Of a stretch of 64,000 nucleotides of DNA, positions 26,169 to 37,000 are shown piece by piece. The DNA comes from Wolfiporia cocos (lineage: Eukaryota; Basidiomycota; Agaricomycetes; Polyporales; Phaeolaceae), in NCBI GenBank assembly GCA_029448655.1, contig JACCLO010000019.1, positions 1 through 64,000 on the forward strand. Reading direction: 5' to 3'. The notes beneath the pieces were generated by a model, which made no database searches, had not been told where the DNA came from, and saw only the letters and a program-made list of their open reading frames with translations. The first letter of the stretch is position 1. The number at the start of each line of letters is the position of its first letter. The position numbers and the translations under genes were made by a program.

Positions 26169-28083
26169 ATGGATACGGAAATACTTCTTGCACTACTGGC
26201 CAGCCGTATTGAAAACTCAAATGTCAATCAAGCCACACTTTTAGAGGTTCTAGTAGAATGCAACGGTGATGTGGACAGTGCAACTCGAGCACTCTCAGCA
26301 AGACTGGAAGCAGAGTCCTCCGGAAAGAAAAGAAAGCGGTCGCAGGGGTTAGACGGATGGATTGGGCAATCCCAGTCCCCGACCAAGACTATCTCCTCCA
26401 GTGACAAGTCGAAGAACAAATCGAAGCCTCCCTCGAGAGATTTGTCAAGAAATTCAGCGCCTTCCATCAGCTTAAGCCCCTCAAAGTCACATCAGTCTAC
26501 CAAGCGTAGACATGTTTCGCCCAGCCCCTCCATCAAGGATGACCGAGAGCGCGAAACGCAGAATACTAACAAACCAGCGTCAAAAGGAAAAATCATCACA
26601 AACAGTGAATTCTTGCAGATGCTTCGACAGCCGAATTCCTCAAAGTCAGCTTCAAGACCACCCCGCCTTCCCTCCTTGACGTTGGCCACGCCCTCACTTG
26701 TCAAACAGCATACTCCGTGCACTCTCCACCATAGTATACTGCCTCCTGAGCTCGCCTGTAGGTAAGCTACAAGTTCTGATCAATTCACTTAGAACTACAG
26801 TATTCCGCAATCCCATTGCCATATAAGTCTGACCACTGCTCCAGACTTTTCTACACTATGCTCGACGCAAGCAAGGGATGGCAGAAGAACAGATGGTGGT
26901 TATTTGATCGTGTAGTAGAAAGCCCACACACGACCTCCTTCTATGTCAGGCACGATTCCTCGGCTATCAGTGACAATGAAAGTGATATGCGGGAGGCGGC
27001 GCTGTACTGGTGAACATCTGTAGCGGCCGATAATTCTTGCGTATATTTATAGTCTCGATCAGGTACAATGGCCGACAAACAGTACCTCCTTTAACATTCC
27101 TCCCTGAGATGGAAGCAGCCTGCGAGATCGTCGAACGCGTGGTGAACGCGGAGATACACAAACGCCAGCGATTTCCGCTGGAGTGGGGTGGGGATCGCCC
27201 TGGCTCAGACTCCGGCGAGGACGGCGAGAAGATTATCTGGCGTGCAAATGTTGCGGCCGCAAACCGCTATGCAGGCGCGAAAGAATCGGTCGGATTTCAC
27301 TCGGACCAGCTGACTTATCTGGGGCCTTACCCTACGATCGCCAGCTTGAGTCTCGGTAGGCTCTTGTGAATCTGCTTTGTTCAAGGAAGTCATAACGTGA
27401 CAATGCAGGCACAAGTCGGATCTTCCGTCTACGGGAGGTTATACCCGAGGACGACAAAGATACCCATAGCGCGAGGACATATAACATCCCGCTCACGCAC
27501 AATTCCGTGCGTCCGCTCTCTCTACCGGAGACCACACTGACTGAAACAAGAGGTTATGTAGCTACTGATCATGCACGCATCCACTCAGGAGATGTTTAAG
27601 CACGCCATTCCACCTCAGAGTGCCATAGATTTATTCAATCCGCCATTTCCCCCGCCACGATCCTCTGATAATTCAGAACAAGACCCTGCTCACAACTGTT
27701 CATCTAACGCGCGGATCAACATTACCTTCCGCTTCTACCGTCCTGACTACCGCTCGGAGACCACTCCGCGGTGTAGATGTGGTGTGCCCTGCATCCTGCG
27801 GCCCGACATGAAGAATCGCTACTCGCTGCGGGACGAAGCGTCCGGCCAGATGTCGAAAGAGGAAGGGAGCAGTCGGACCGCGGGCGACTCTTCGCCTAAG
27901 AATATGGTCGATAAGTATTGGTGGACCTGCTATGCAGGCGCGCAGAATGAAGGGAAGGGCTGTGGATTTTGGAAGGTGATGGATGTTGTAGCGGAGGGCA
28001 GAGGTCCGTTCGTTGGGCCTGTGCCCAGTAATCAACACAAACAGAGTCAGGAGACTAGGGAGCCATCGCCAGTTGTATCATAG
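26169..28083 (+). CDS. AlkB-type 2OG dioxygenase with CUE-like and GRF zinc-finger domains
   Basis: Five exons give 1671 nt or 556 residues: 26169-26761, 26845-27009, 27063-27355, 27409-27506, 27562-28083. Residues 15-45 (TLLEVLVECNGDVDSATRAL) look like a ubiquitin-binding CUE/UBA helix bundle. A long Ser/Lys-rich linker follows. The dioxygenase core has VGFHSDQLTYLGPYPTIASL (His and Asp iron ligands), GTSRIFRLR, LIMHASTQEMFKHAIP (distal His) and RINITFR (2OG Arg), the pattern of ALKBH2/3 repair enzymes. The C-terminus has a GRF finger: RCRCGVPC, then YWWTCYAG and GCGFWKV. GRF fingers bind single-stranded DNA, so the set suits repair of alkylated DNA or RNA near ubiquitin-marked sites; that last step is inference. 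Confidence 0.87.
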
Positions 28084-28305
28084 TTATGCATTGAAGTCCG
28101 TTGTATGCATGCTGATGTAATGGTGGGCAACTAGCGAAGGAGTGGAGGGTGAACGAACGGATCATAGCATTAGGTAGGCAATAGATTTTGTAATCGCAAC
28201 ATTGCAGAACCATAGAGCTCCTCCAGAATGTATCTACAAGACAACTGCGAGCCTATGAACGCCACACAAGTGACGCGGGGATTAGCTATCTCCAAGACAT
28301 GCGTC
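28084..28305. other. Convergent intergenic spacer
   Basis: This 222-bp stretch holds the 3' ends of two converging genes. No other feature is seen. Confidence 0.4.
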
Positions 28306-29570
28306 TCAAACAGGAACGCTCAGGTCGCTCAACGAGGTGGTTACTGTGATGGGCTGGCCCTTGTCATCTTCTCTCTGTACAACCTGAGTGATGTCCACCG
28401 CAACAGGGCACACGGGAGGCGACCTATCCGATTTGTGCCTTGCTGGGAGTCTGCCGATATACGGAGAGGGATGTGAAGGGGAGCGTGCCTGCTGTGCCCA
28501 GCCCATGCCTACTCGAACGTTAATTAGCATGAAAGCAATGCCGGCGACTGGACACAGCGTGTCGACTGCGATGTATTGTAGGTTGCTGCCAGCTTGATAG
28601 CATACGAAGAAGAATACGACGTAAGACCTGCGGGAGTCCATGAGAGATTATCAGAATCATAGTTCCATGTATTCGCACGTATAGATGGCGGCGCTCTCCA
28701 CCATGACCACAATTACTCTCTGAGTATCTTCGGTTAATACAAACCCCATAACACTGAATTACGTACTGACCATAAGGCTTCCTCCGCCGTATGTTGCTTT
28801 CGCACCTTTAGATGCACGCCACACCTTCCACGCAATGCCGACTGGAAGAGGACAGCATATCATGATCAAACCCTATGCAACGTATAGTATGAAATTGTAC
28901 TATGGAAATTACTGACCTGAGCTGTACACGTTGGTACTACGCATACATGCGAGAATCAGACAGAGTGATGCATAGGTTAACGATTCGTACGCACATGAAT
29001 GTGAAGGAGTAGTCGGCTGATATCCAATGATTCAATTGATTCTCAAAGACAGGTTGCGATGAGACTCGCGAGAGCTGGTACACAATACCGGGCCCAGCGA
29101 CTTTAAGAGGAGAAAGTGAGCATTAGCATTTGAACTACGGCAGACGATGTATAACTCACCACATAGCCCTAAGACAGCACACGATGGTATGGCAATAATG
29201 TAGTAGTTGTAACTCCAGACAGTCCACAAGCGATAAATCTGGGTGGTTCACGGGAGCCAGTCAAATAGGCTGAGCAGTGATCACGAGCCACGGTTACTTA
29301 CGAACAAGACATCCGAGACGATGAGCGTAGCGATGAGAAATGCTGTCTTGGCAACTTCTGTCGGCTCAGATAAATTTGAATAGAACACCAAGGGCTCCTT
29401 GCCACCCTCAAATCGAATGAGTGCATCGAACAGACGATCAACGGTCAAGATCCAATGCTATGCACACAGTTTATCGATTACTGTCACTTTATAGAGTAAG
29501 ATCATCTTACTGCGGTCACAGTCAATGTGATGCACAAGGAGCTGATAATTACGGGAGTGAAGTAGGCGCG
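28306..29570 (-). pseudogene. Multi-pass membrane protein gene cut by element A
   Basis: Exons on minus encode family-typical pieces in order: YFTPVIISSLCITLTVTA, HWILTVDRLFDALIRFEGG, LIYRLWTVWSYNYYIIAIP-type span, LNHWISADYSFTFM, GLIMICCPLPVGIAWKVWR with YGGGSLM, MVESAAIYT, and SYVVFFFVCYQAGSNLQYI with GIAFMLINVRVG. I recall this as a large unnamed seven-span family expanded in Agaricomycetes; its function is unknown. The most 5' exon seen is still open when it meets the first base of the LTR at 29571, so the N-terminus is lost, and nothing to the right of element A continues it. The join at 28872 does not fit phase with the exon just upstream (near 28912), suggesting either decay or a misread exon. 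I treat it as disrupted. Confidence 0.72.
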
Positions 29571-30189
29571 TGTCACAAGAATTCTCCTAGTTTCCCTATA
29601 TTTCTTACTATTTTTCCGGCAATTCTACGAATTATCTATGACTTTCTAGACCAATAACTAGCTTATCTGGTTCATAAGTTTACGGTTACATACGTGCCGA
29701 ATGATGGCCGCGTTATCTCCCGTAACGACGGTCTTATCTTATCACTAGTAGTTACCATCAGTCACATGTCTAGTTCCAGCCAATCGGACATTCCGTCCGG
29801 AAGCAGTCAGCGTATAAACGTCAGCGGACCGGGCTTTGGTCACGCCCCGTCTTTGTAATGACAAGAGCGCAAAACGCCATTCGTGCGGCCTACGCCGCCT
29901 TTCTATATCCCGGTTTTGATCGGCATATGTATTTATCGTATATTACTAAGTACTTAGGTACCTGGGGACTTGTACATACGAATACGGACGTTAGTATTAC
30001 CTAATAAGACTGTTAGGGGTCTTATTTATCATGTATATATACTGGACTTGCTGAGCGCTATTGCCTCAGTTCTATTCATTGCATTCATACTACGAGTTAA
30101 CCACTCAACGTATCCTGCTTAACATCTGCTTTATCTCTTGCCTAACCAGCAATACCAAGATCATAACAAGTAAGTGTTATCTTGTGTTA
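29571..30189 (+). repeat. Element A 5' LTR
   Basis: Starts TGTCACAAG and ends CTTGTGTTA, so the right end is TA rather than CA. A TATA box (TATATA near 30034) lies 32-34 bp before AGTTCTATTCAT (30068-30079), the presumed transcript 5' end. The first 428 bp or so are identical to the 3' LTR; differences build up after that. Confidence 0.9.
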
Positions 30190-30190
30190 T

Positions 30191-30202
30191 ATGAATAGAA
30201 CT
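30191..30202 (+). promoter_or_regulatory. Element A self-primer binding site
   Basis: ATGAATAGAACT sits one base after the LTR and is the exact reverse complement of 12 bases at the predicted transcript start within the LTR (30068-30079). This matches the self-priming arrangement known from Tf1 and related fungal elements. No tRNA-type binding site is seen. Confidence 0.75.
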
Positions 30203-30890
30203 CGCTTTCGCCCCCGCCCTCTTTGAGGGTCTGGGATTTTTTCTTCTTAGGGGTTTTCGTCGCCGTCTGCGCACCCCTGCTCGCCGCCAGGCAGCGGGGT
30301 ATCCTTAGTGGGCTCTGGGGGATCACCGCCTTCGGGCAAATAGCCGGACCGTAGGCTTAAGCGGAACCAGGGGACTGGCTGCCAAGCCTTTCCCCATATG
30401 TTGGGAATCGATGGCAACGGTGTAACCTCTTGACCGGGCCGGAGACGACCTTCTCGCCTATCCCCAGGCGCACAGGGGCCACTCTATTTAGAGTTGGGAT
30501 GGTGGGCACGAGTTGCCCTGCCTAGAACCGCTGCCGATACGGCTTCAGAACGATCGAGTTCTGGCCTTGGCGCCCTCTAAGTCCCTCAGGGCATGGGTTT
30601 GGTTTAAACACTGGCAGCCACCTAACTGGAGTGAGGCGTGGGCACATGCGGGGTGTAATACCCCAAATCCTGCATTCCCAGGCGTCAAGGGAAGACGACC
30701 TGCTGTATCCCCCACCTGGTAGCGTGAGAGAGACGCCAGCCAGTCGCCGACACTAACTCCGGTCGAGGGCGGAGCGCCCATTGACGCCGGAGGATAAGCG
30801 CACGACACATCAAGAAGCGACGATAAGCCCCGACAGAAGACCGCGTGATTTCCACTAGAATAGCTTACTTAGACTTCTTTTTACGTAGTC
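30203..30890 (+). other. Element A 5' leader
   Basis: About 690 nt without a credible coding frame. Patches resemble the leader of element B (for example CCCAGGCGT followed closely by AAGGGA and ACCTGCT), so it may hold packaging or translation signals. The antisense frame at 30545-30808 is not supported. Confidence 0.5.
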
Positions 30891-31706
30891 ATGCCGAAAG
30901 CACCACGTTTCACGGTTACTCCGAGAAACGCCGCTACGGGGGAGCGCGAGGAATGGCACATTGCCGCCTCTAAATCGCTCGAAGACCGCATCTCCGCGGT
31001 CACAGCCCCAAAGCGAGGAAAGTCCCGAAAGGGCAAAGACGTCTTCTACAGGAAGCCGAACCCCGACCCAGAGGAGATCCGAAGGGTCAACCACGAGGCA
31101 GCCCTCGACGACATCAGGCGAAAGAAGCTCAACAAGCTTCTTCCACAGAAGGAGAAGCTCGAGGCTCGGATCCAAAAACAAAGCCTGGATCAGCTAATCG
31201 CCGAGGCAGCCAGGAAGAGGGTTGAGGAAGAGAGGATGGTGAGGAGTCTTCGGGAGCGAATCGAGCCCCCAAAGAAGTCGCTGTTGGAAAGGGTGGAGGA
31301 GCTTAGGATGCCGGCCGAATGGGTCGAGAAACGGGGTCTTGCGAACCCCAGGGACGTCCATTGCACGGAGAAAAAGTGGGACTGGTTCTTGGACGTCGAC
31401 AAACAGATGAACGCCGCCCACAAGAATCTTTTCCGCCTATGGAAGGTCCCCGACGCAACCACCACGGCCCCCATCATAGCAAAATTCACCACCCTCATCA
31501 CCGACTTCGACGATCTCTCCACACACCTGGAGCAAAGGGTCCGTCAGGACTCCATGAAGAACGAAGACCTCCGCCGCCTTGAAAAATATCTCAGGAGGGT
31601 GGAGCACGTTTTTGGAGACCTAGACGTGAAACAGCACGTTACGTACTTAAAAACACACCTAGTACATAGCGGTCTCAACTTCGACCTCGGCAAACCCCAG
31701 CTGTAG
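30891..31706 (+). CDS. Element A ORF1, conserved pre-gag protein of unknown function
   Basis: 271 residues, lying before gag and complete from ATG to TAG. The N-terminus is short and basic (MPKAPRFTVTPRN); a highly charged middle with heptad-like helix (residues about 70-135, rich in Lys, Glu, Arg, Leu) suggests a coiled coil; the C-terminal 90 residues are a helical region containing FTTLITDFDDL and LRRLEKYLRRVEH. No zinc knuckle, protease or enzyme motif is present. Element B has a frame of similar size at the same place, with a matching start (MP plus basic residue) and a similar C-terminal pattern. It could be a second structural protein, a capsid partner or a regulator; I do not recognise the family and assign no function. 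Confidence 0.75.
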   Translation: MPKAPRFTVTPRNAATGEREEWHIAASKSLEDRISAVTAPKRGKSRKGKDVFYRKPNPDPEEIRRVNHEAALDDIRRKKLNKLLPQKEKLEARIQKQSLDQLIAEAARKRVEEERMVRSLRERIEPPKKSLLERVEELRMPAEWVEKRGLANPRDVHCTEKKWDWFLDVDKQMNAAHKNLFRLWKVPDATTTAPIIAKFTTLITDFDDLSTHLEQRVRQDSMKNEDLRRLEKYLRRVEHVFGDLDVKQHVTYLKTHLVHSGLNFDLGKPQL

Positions 31707-31857
31707 TAGATAGAAAGTCCTGAAAAGGCATTATCTTTGGTGCATGGCATTGATTGCGAAAAGTCCTGAAAAGGCATTTAAGTCCTGAAAAGGCACTCTT
31801 TTCTTGAATTATCGTTTAAGGAAGAAAATAACTCAAGCTGACGAATACTGTCCAGCA
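31707..31857 (+). repeat. Three copies of a 16-nt repeat between ORF1 and gag
   Basis: AAGTCCTGAAAAGGCA occurs at 31715-31730, 31761-31776 and 31780-31795, directly before the gag start. Each copy has a CCT-GAAA-AGG core that could form a small hairpin with a GAAA loop. Confidence 0.8.
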
Positions 31858-34095
31858 ATGGTGTCTTACACAATCGTCCAAGGCGCTTTGTACAACACCC
31901 ACAAGGTGGCTACGGCCTACCGCCCCGCCGTCGGCAAGCATGCATGGCCCGGAGAGCAGACCTGCTTGATGGACTATCTGCGAGTCGTATTCGGCATCAG
32001 AGTTAGGGGGAGTGTCACCTCCTTCAACTCAATTCCGGCGCATGTGCGCCCATTCCTGAATGTAAACCATACGGCGTACATCAAGTACTATGGGGAAGAT
32101 TCGACTAGGAACCACATATCGTGGTGGAGGTGGGACAACTATTGCACCGCCATCCCCCTGTCGGACCTCATAGTCCTGTACGGTGACGTCCACTGGTACT
32201 CACAGGAAGAAGCGTCGCCACGCACGAGAGCCGCCAGGCTCTTCAACCCGGAAACACCCGTACGCCGAGCAGTCGTCACCCCCGAAGGCAGCGAGACTCC
32301 ACGGCCGGAGGAACCAGTCAGCACGGAGCCCCTCTTTGGATCGCTCCCCGATCTCCTCCCCTCCTATGAAAGGGGAACCCTGGAAATAGTCGCGCAGCCG
32401 GAAAGAAGCGAAAACGAATTGATGGGAAGGTTGCAGCGCACTCTGGAAGTGGCCGCCTCAGACGAAGTTCTGCAGGTGGGAAAAGAAGCTTACAGGGAGG
32501 CGCTGTACCAAGCCAAAAACCACCTCTACAGCAACCTCGCGGCATACAAAAGCCGTGTAGACGCGAATATGGAAATGGTCTGGAACAAGACCAACCAGAT
32601 TCGGAGTCATAACCAGGTGCTTCAAAATAGAATAGAAGCACTAGAGGAAGCGGAGAGTTTGCGGCAACAATTGGATACCCTTTCCGAAAATCGGTTCGTC
32701 CGCATAGAAAAAGACATCGCAGTACTGCAAAAGCGTCCGGCAGTCCCAACCGCGGGACCCAGCGGTGCCCAGGTCACGGCACTAATTAATAGAATTGACC
32801 AACTCGAAGCGGAGTTAACCGCTCTAAAAAACGCACCGGCAGCCGCGACAGCAGCAGCCACAACGGTCAACTTCCAACAGACCAAACCGGCTCAGCCGCC
32901 CAAATTCTCGGGCCCTAAAGACTCCATTTCATCAAAAGAATGGATCCAAAAGATGGGCATGTATTTCGCGGACGCCAAGGTGACCCTCGAGGAAGACAAG
33001 GTCCGCCAAGCCCTGCTACGGCTTACGGGCGAGGCCTACCAATACATGTCGCCGGTAGTTGATAAAATCGCCGCCGGACAAACCTCGGGGCACACCTGGA
33101 AAACGTTTGTGGAAACGATAGAGAAGGTGTACGGCAAAAAGACGGACAAGGAAATTGCCAAAAAGGAGATTGAAGGGTACTTCGGAGACGAAGGGAAAAA
33201 GAAGCTCCAATCGGACTTCTTTTCTTGGGCACAGAAGCTCAGGACCCTGGCTCGCCTGGCCGAGACTGACAACAAGACGTTGTTCAGTCACATCAAACGG
33301 ATCCTCCCGGAAAAGGTGCGAGAAACCCTCGCTACCTTGGAATCGGTGCCCGGCTTTACAATGCCGACCGACTGGGAGGTATACCTCGATATGGCCATCG
33401 ACCTCTACAAGAGGCAATACCCGGATAAGCTCAAAGGCAAGATCTTTGAGGAAGAAAAAAGGAAGGAGTCGTCGGGGTCTGGCAAGACCGCCGACAAAGC
33501 TACGTCGAAGCCTGCCAAGGCTGATGACAAAGGCAAAGGCAAGGCAAAGGAAACCGGCTCTTACGGGAAGGACTGTCGCAAGCACCCCGGACAACACAAA
33601 TGGGGCGACTGTCCTGAGAACCCTAAGAACAAGCCGAAGGAAGCCAAGCCGGCCAGTAGTGGAAGCGGAACGACGAAGCCGACAGGCTCGTCGAGCGGAA
33701 CGCAACAGTCGGGCCAGAAGAAATTGGACCCGAAGAAAAAATACAAAGTCCGAATCGTCAGCACCCAGGAACTGGTGACTGACGACGAAGATGAGTCCCC
33801 CCAAGCCACCGTAGGGACCATCCGGACCAACGTTCCGAAACAACCAGAGGTGGTTCCTCTGGCCCCCACTACGCGCATCAGCGATGAGGAGCAAAGCGGG
33901 AGCCCGGTGCGATCGGCTGAAAGCACCAGCCCCGTCCAGACCCAGTCAACTGGTTCGACTTCGACTGCGCCTACACCGTCGGGCGACTCCATCAGGACAC
34001 ATCTGCCCTGGCTTCGCAAGCGGATAGCCGACTCCGCAAACACCCTGGGCATCTACGGAAGCTCTGCCTCGGGTTTTCCCACCGAGCACATGTGA
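31858..34095 (+). CDS. Element A Gag
   Basis: 745 residues from ATG 31858. The first 150 residues are of unknown type. A coiled-coil-like section (about residues 190-330) precedes the retrotransposon gag capsid region (from about residue 350, PAQPPKFSGPKDS then KEWIQKMGMYF). A Lys/Ser-rich tail carries a zinc-knuckle variant, C-x2-H-x3-H-x4-C in DCRKHPGQHKWGDC, in place of CCHC. It would build the virus-like particle. The stop TGA (34093-34095) overlaps the pol ATG as TGATG. I chose 31858 because nothing upstream in frame starts with ATG. Confidence 0.88.
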   Translation: MVSYTIVQGALYNTHKVATAYRPAVGKHAWPGEQTCLMDYLRVVFGIRVRGSVTSFNSIPAHVRPFLNVNHTAYIKYYGEDSTRNHISWWRWDNYCTAIPLSDLIVLYGDVHWYSQEEASPRTRAARLFNPETPVRRAVVTPEGSETPRPEEPVSTEPLFGSLPDLLPSYERGTLEIVAQPERSENELMGRLQRTLEVAASDEVLQVGKEAYREALYQAKNHLYSNLAAYKSRVDANMEMVWNKTNQIRSHNQVLQNRIEALEEAESLRQQLDTLSENRFVRIEKDIAVLQKRPAVPTAGPSGAQVTALINRIDQLEAELTALKNAPAAATAAATTVNFQQTKPAQPPKFSGPKDSISSKEWIQKMGMYFADAKVTLEEDKVRQALLRLTGEAYQYMSPVVDKIAAGQTSGHTWKTFVETIEKVYGKKTDKEIAKKEIEGYFGDEGKKKLQSDFFSWAQKLRTLARLAETDNKTLFSHIKRILPEKVRETLATLESVPGFTMPTDWEVYLDMAIDLYKRQYPDKLKGKIFEEEKRKESSGSGKTADKATSKPAKADDKGKGKAKETGSYGKDCRKHPGQHKWGDCPENPKNKPKEAKPASSGSGTTKPTGSSSGTQQSGQKKLDPKKKYKVRIVSTQELVTDDEDESPQATVGTIRTNVPKQPEVVPLAPTTRISDEEQSGSPVRSAESTSPVQTQSTGSTSTAPTPSGDSIRTHLPWLRKRIADSANTLGIYGSSASGFPTEHM

Positions 34096-37000
34096 TGACC
34101 TGCCCACTTGTGCTCCCGTGTAATTTTAGTCCCGTACCCGCTGTAAAGAGTGTATTCGAGTCAATGTATCATATTTTTGGCAACGATGCGCGCGACTTCG
34201 CTCGATCATTCCGTGTCGAAGTAACACTCTGGGTATATGGGCAAAAAGTGCAGGCTCTGGCTTTAATCGACAGCGGTGCAACCATATCGGTCATATCACA
34301 ACGATTGGTCGATAAACATAAGCTGGTCACCGACAAACTAGCGTTTCCTATTACGGTTACAAACGCAGACGGAACAGAAAACGTCGCCGGCCGCTTAACG
34401 CAATCAGTAAAAGCATTCATGCAACATGGCACACACAAGGAAAAAATAGGTCTGACGGTCATGCACCTAGAACCAGACCTAATCCTTGGCTATGACTGGT
34501 TACGTCTCCACAATCCTACCTTTGATTGGAGGAAAGGAGAAATGGAATATGCACGCTGTACACACGACCAACCCTACGCCAGAAAAAAGGGCAACCGCCC
34601 TTCTGAGGAGGAAGCAGTCGAACTCCCAGAAAAGGAAATCATCGAAGTAAATTCGATTTGGGACACTCCCGTGGACATATTAGGAGAGGAGGACCCCGAA
34701 AATCCCTTGATCGCTTGGGTGGCAACCCTTGACGATGAGGAAATGAACCTGCTGACACAGTTGGTAGCCGAGGTACTTGACAAAGACCTCGACGAAGCAG
34801 ACGACCGTGAGGAAAACACACCACCGATTGACATTGAAAAATGGCGATCGTTAGTGCCCGAACAATATCAAGAGTATGGGCCAACGGTGTTCTCACAAAA
34901 GGCGTCAGAGAGGATGCCGGAACGGAAGCCCTGGGATCACGCCATAGTGCTTGAACCAGATGCGCAGCTTCCTCCCCCGGTAAAACCATACAAAATGTCT
35001 CCCCAAGAGCGTAATAGCTTGGATGAGTGGATAGACACCGAACTACGGAAAGGTTACATTCGACCATCCGAAAGTCCAATGGCATCCCCGGTCTTCTTTG
35101 TCCATAAAAAGGACGGAGGACTGCGGATGGTTGTCGATTACAGGAGGCTAAACGAAATAACCGTGAAAAATCGTTATCCGATACCTCGGATCGATGATCT
35201 CATCGATCAATTGTCTCATGCGACCATCTTCACCAAAATCGACCTTAGATGGGGATATAACAATGTCCGCATCAAGGAAGGTGATGAATGGAAGACGGCG
35301 TTTATTACACACCGTGGACTATACGAGGCAACGGTAATGTATTTCGGTTTCTGCAATGCCCCCGCAACGTTCCAAGCGATGATGAATTCTATCCTCGCAC
35401 CGTTCATTCGGACCGGCAAGGTGGTTGTCTACCTAGACGACATCTTGATTTTCGGGAATGATATGGAGGAACATCGGCGACTTACCAAAGGGGTTCTCCA
35501 AACCCTGAAGGACTCGGACTTGTATGCTAAGCCCGAAAAGTGCTTTTTCGAACAATCTTCCATCGAATACCTAGGAATGATCATTTCCGACGGTAACATC
35601 ATGATGGATCCGAAAAAGTACGCCGGAGTTCAGGACTGGCCCAGACCTACTAAGGTCAAAGAGGTTCAAGCTTTCCTTGGATTCGCCAACTTCTACAGGC
35701 GATTCATAGAAGGCTTCTCAAAAATAGCCAAACCACTCACCATGCTGACCAAGAAGTCAGAAGCTTGGCATTGGGACGCCGAGCAGGAAAATGCCTTCCA
35801 AACCCTAAAGGAAGCATTTACCAAAGCGCCCGTGCTTCGAATTCCGTCGCACGATCAGCCCTTCCGCGTAGAAACAGATGCATCAGACTTTGCTACCGGA
35901 GCAGTACTATCTCAGTTAGATCCTACGGATAAAAAATTCCACCCCGTGGCGTACTATAGCAAGTCGCTAAGTGCCCCGGAAAGGAACTACGAGATCTACG
36001 ACAAGGAAATGTTGGCTGTCATCAGGGCTCTAGAGGAGTGGCGACACTACCTAGAGGGACACCCTGAAAAATTCGAGATATGGTCGGATCATCTAAACCT
36101 GACCTATTTCAAAACGGCGCAAAAACTGACGAGACGACAAGCCCGTTGGGCACTGTACCTCTCACGCTTCAACTTCCAAATGAAGCACAAACCTGGCAAA
36201 ACAATGCTAACCGCGGATCCTCTGTCCAGGCGGCCAGACCATGAGGAGGGGGTGGATCTTGATAATCGCAACCAGGTTCTTCTGAAACCTGAGTGGTTCG
36301 AGCAAGAGTACATGGCAATGGCTCTTGATACCTCCCATGCTGCCCCACAATCGGAAGACGAATCGATACTTCGAGAGATTCGCAAAGCGTTGCTAGACGA
36401 CAAGGTCACAAAGGATTACAAGGAGCTGCTCTCATCCGGCCCTCGTGAATTCAAAAAAGACCTATCAGAATGGAACTACAAAGGAGGGTTACTCCTCCGA
36501 AGAGGCAAAGTCTACGTTCCAGCTACACCAGCGGATATCAGACAGCAGGTGGTCGAGTATCATCACGATTACAAGTCAGCTGGGCATTTCGGACGTTACA
36601 AAACGTACGAATTGCTAAGCCGCAACTATTGGTGGCCCGGAATGTTCGTTTACGTCAAAAAATACGTAGACGGATGTGACACATGCCAACGTATGAAGAA
36701 CCACCCGCAGAAGCCGTACGGCCCCCTGCAACCCTTACCGGTGCCGTCAGGCCCGTGGGAAGTGGTGACAATAGACCTGATTACACAGCTACCCCCATCG
36801 GGAATGCATGACGCGATCATGGTCGTAGTGGATCGGTTGACCAAAAGAGCAAGGTTTTTCCCAATCGAAAACACCTTCTCAACGAAAGACCTAGCTACGA
36901 TACTCTATCAAAAGGTATACCCCTTACATGGGTTGCCGAAACAGATAGTATCGGACAGAGGGACACAATTCGCCTCAAAACTATTTGGTGAATGGTGCAC

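Noticed and set aside
33016..33894. 292-codon antisense frame within element A gag
   Set aside because: It mirrors the codon pattern of gag on the other strand, has no domain and no promoter context.
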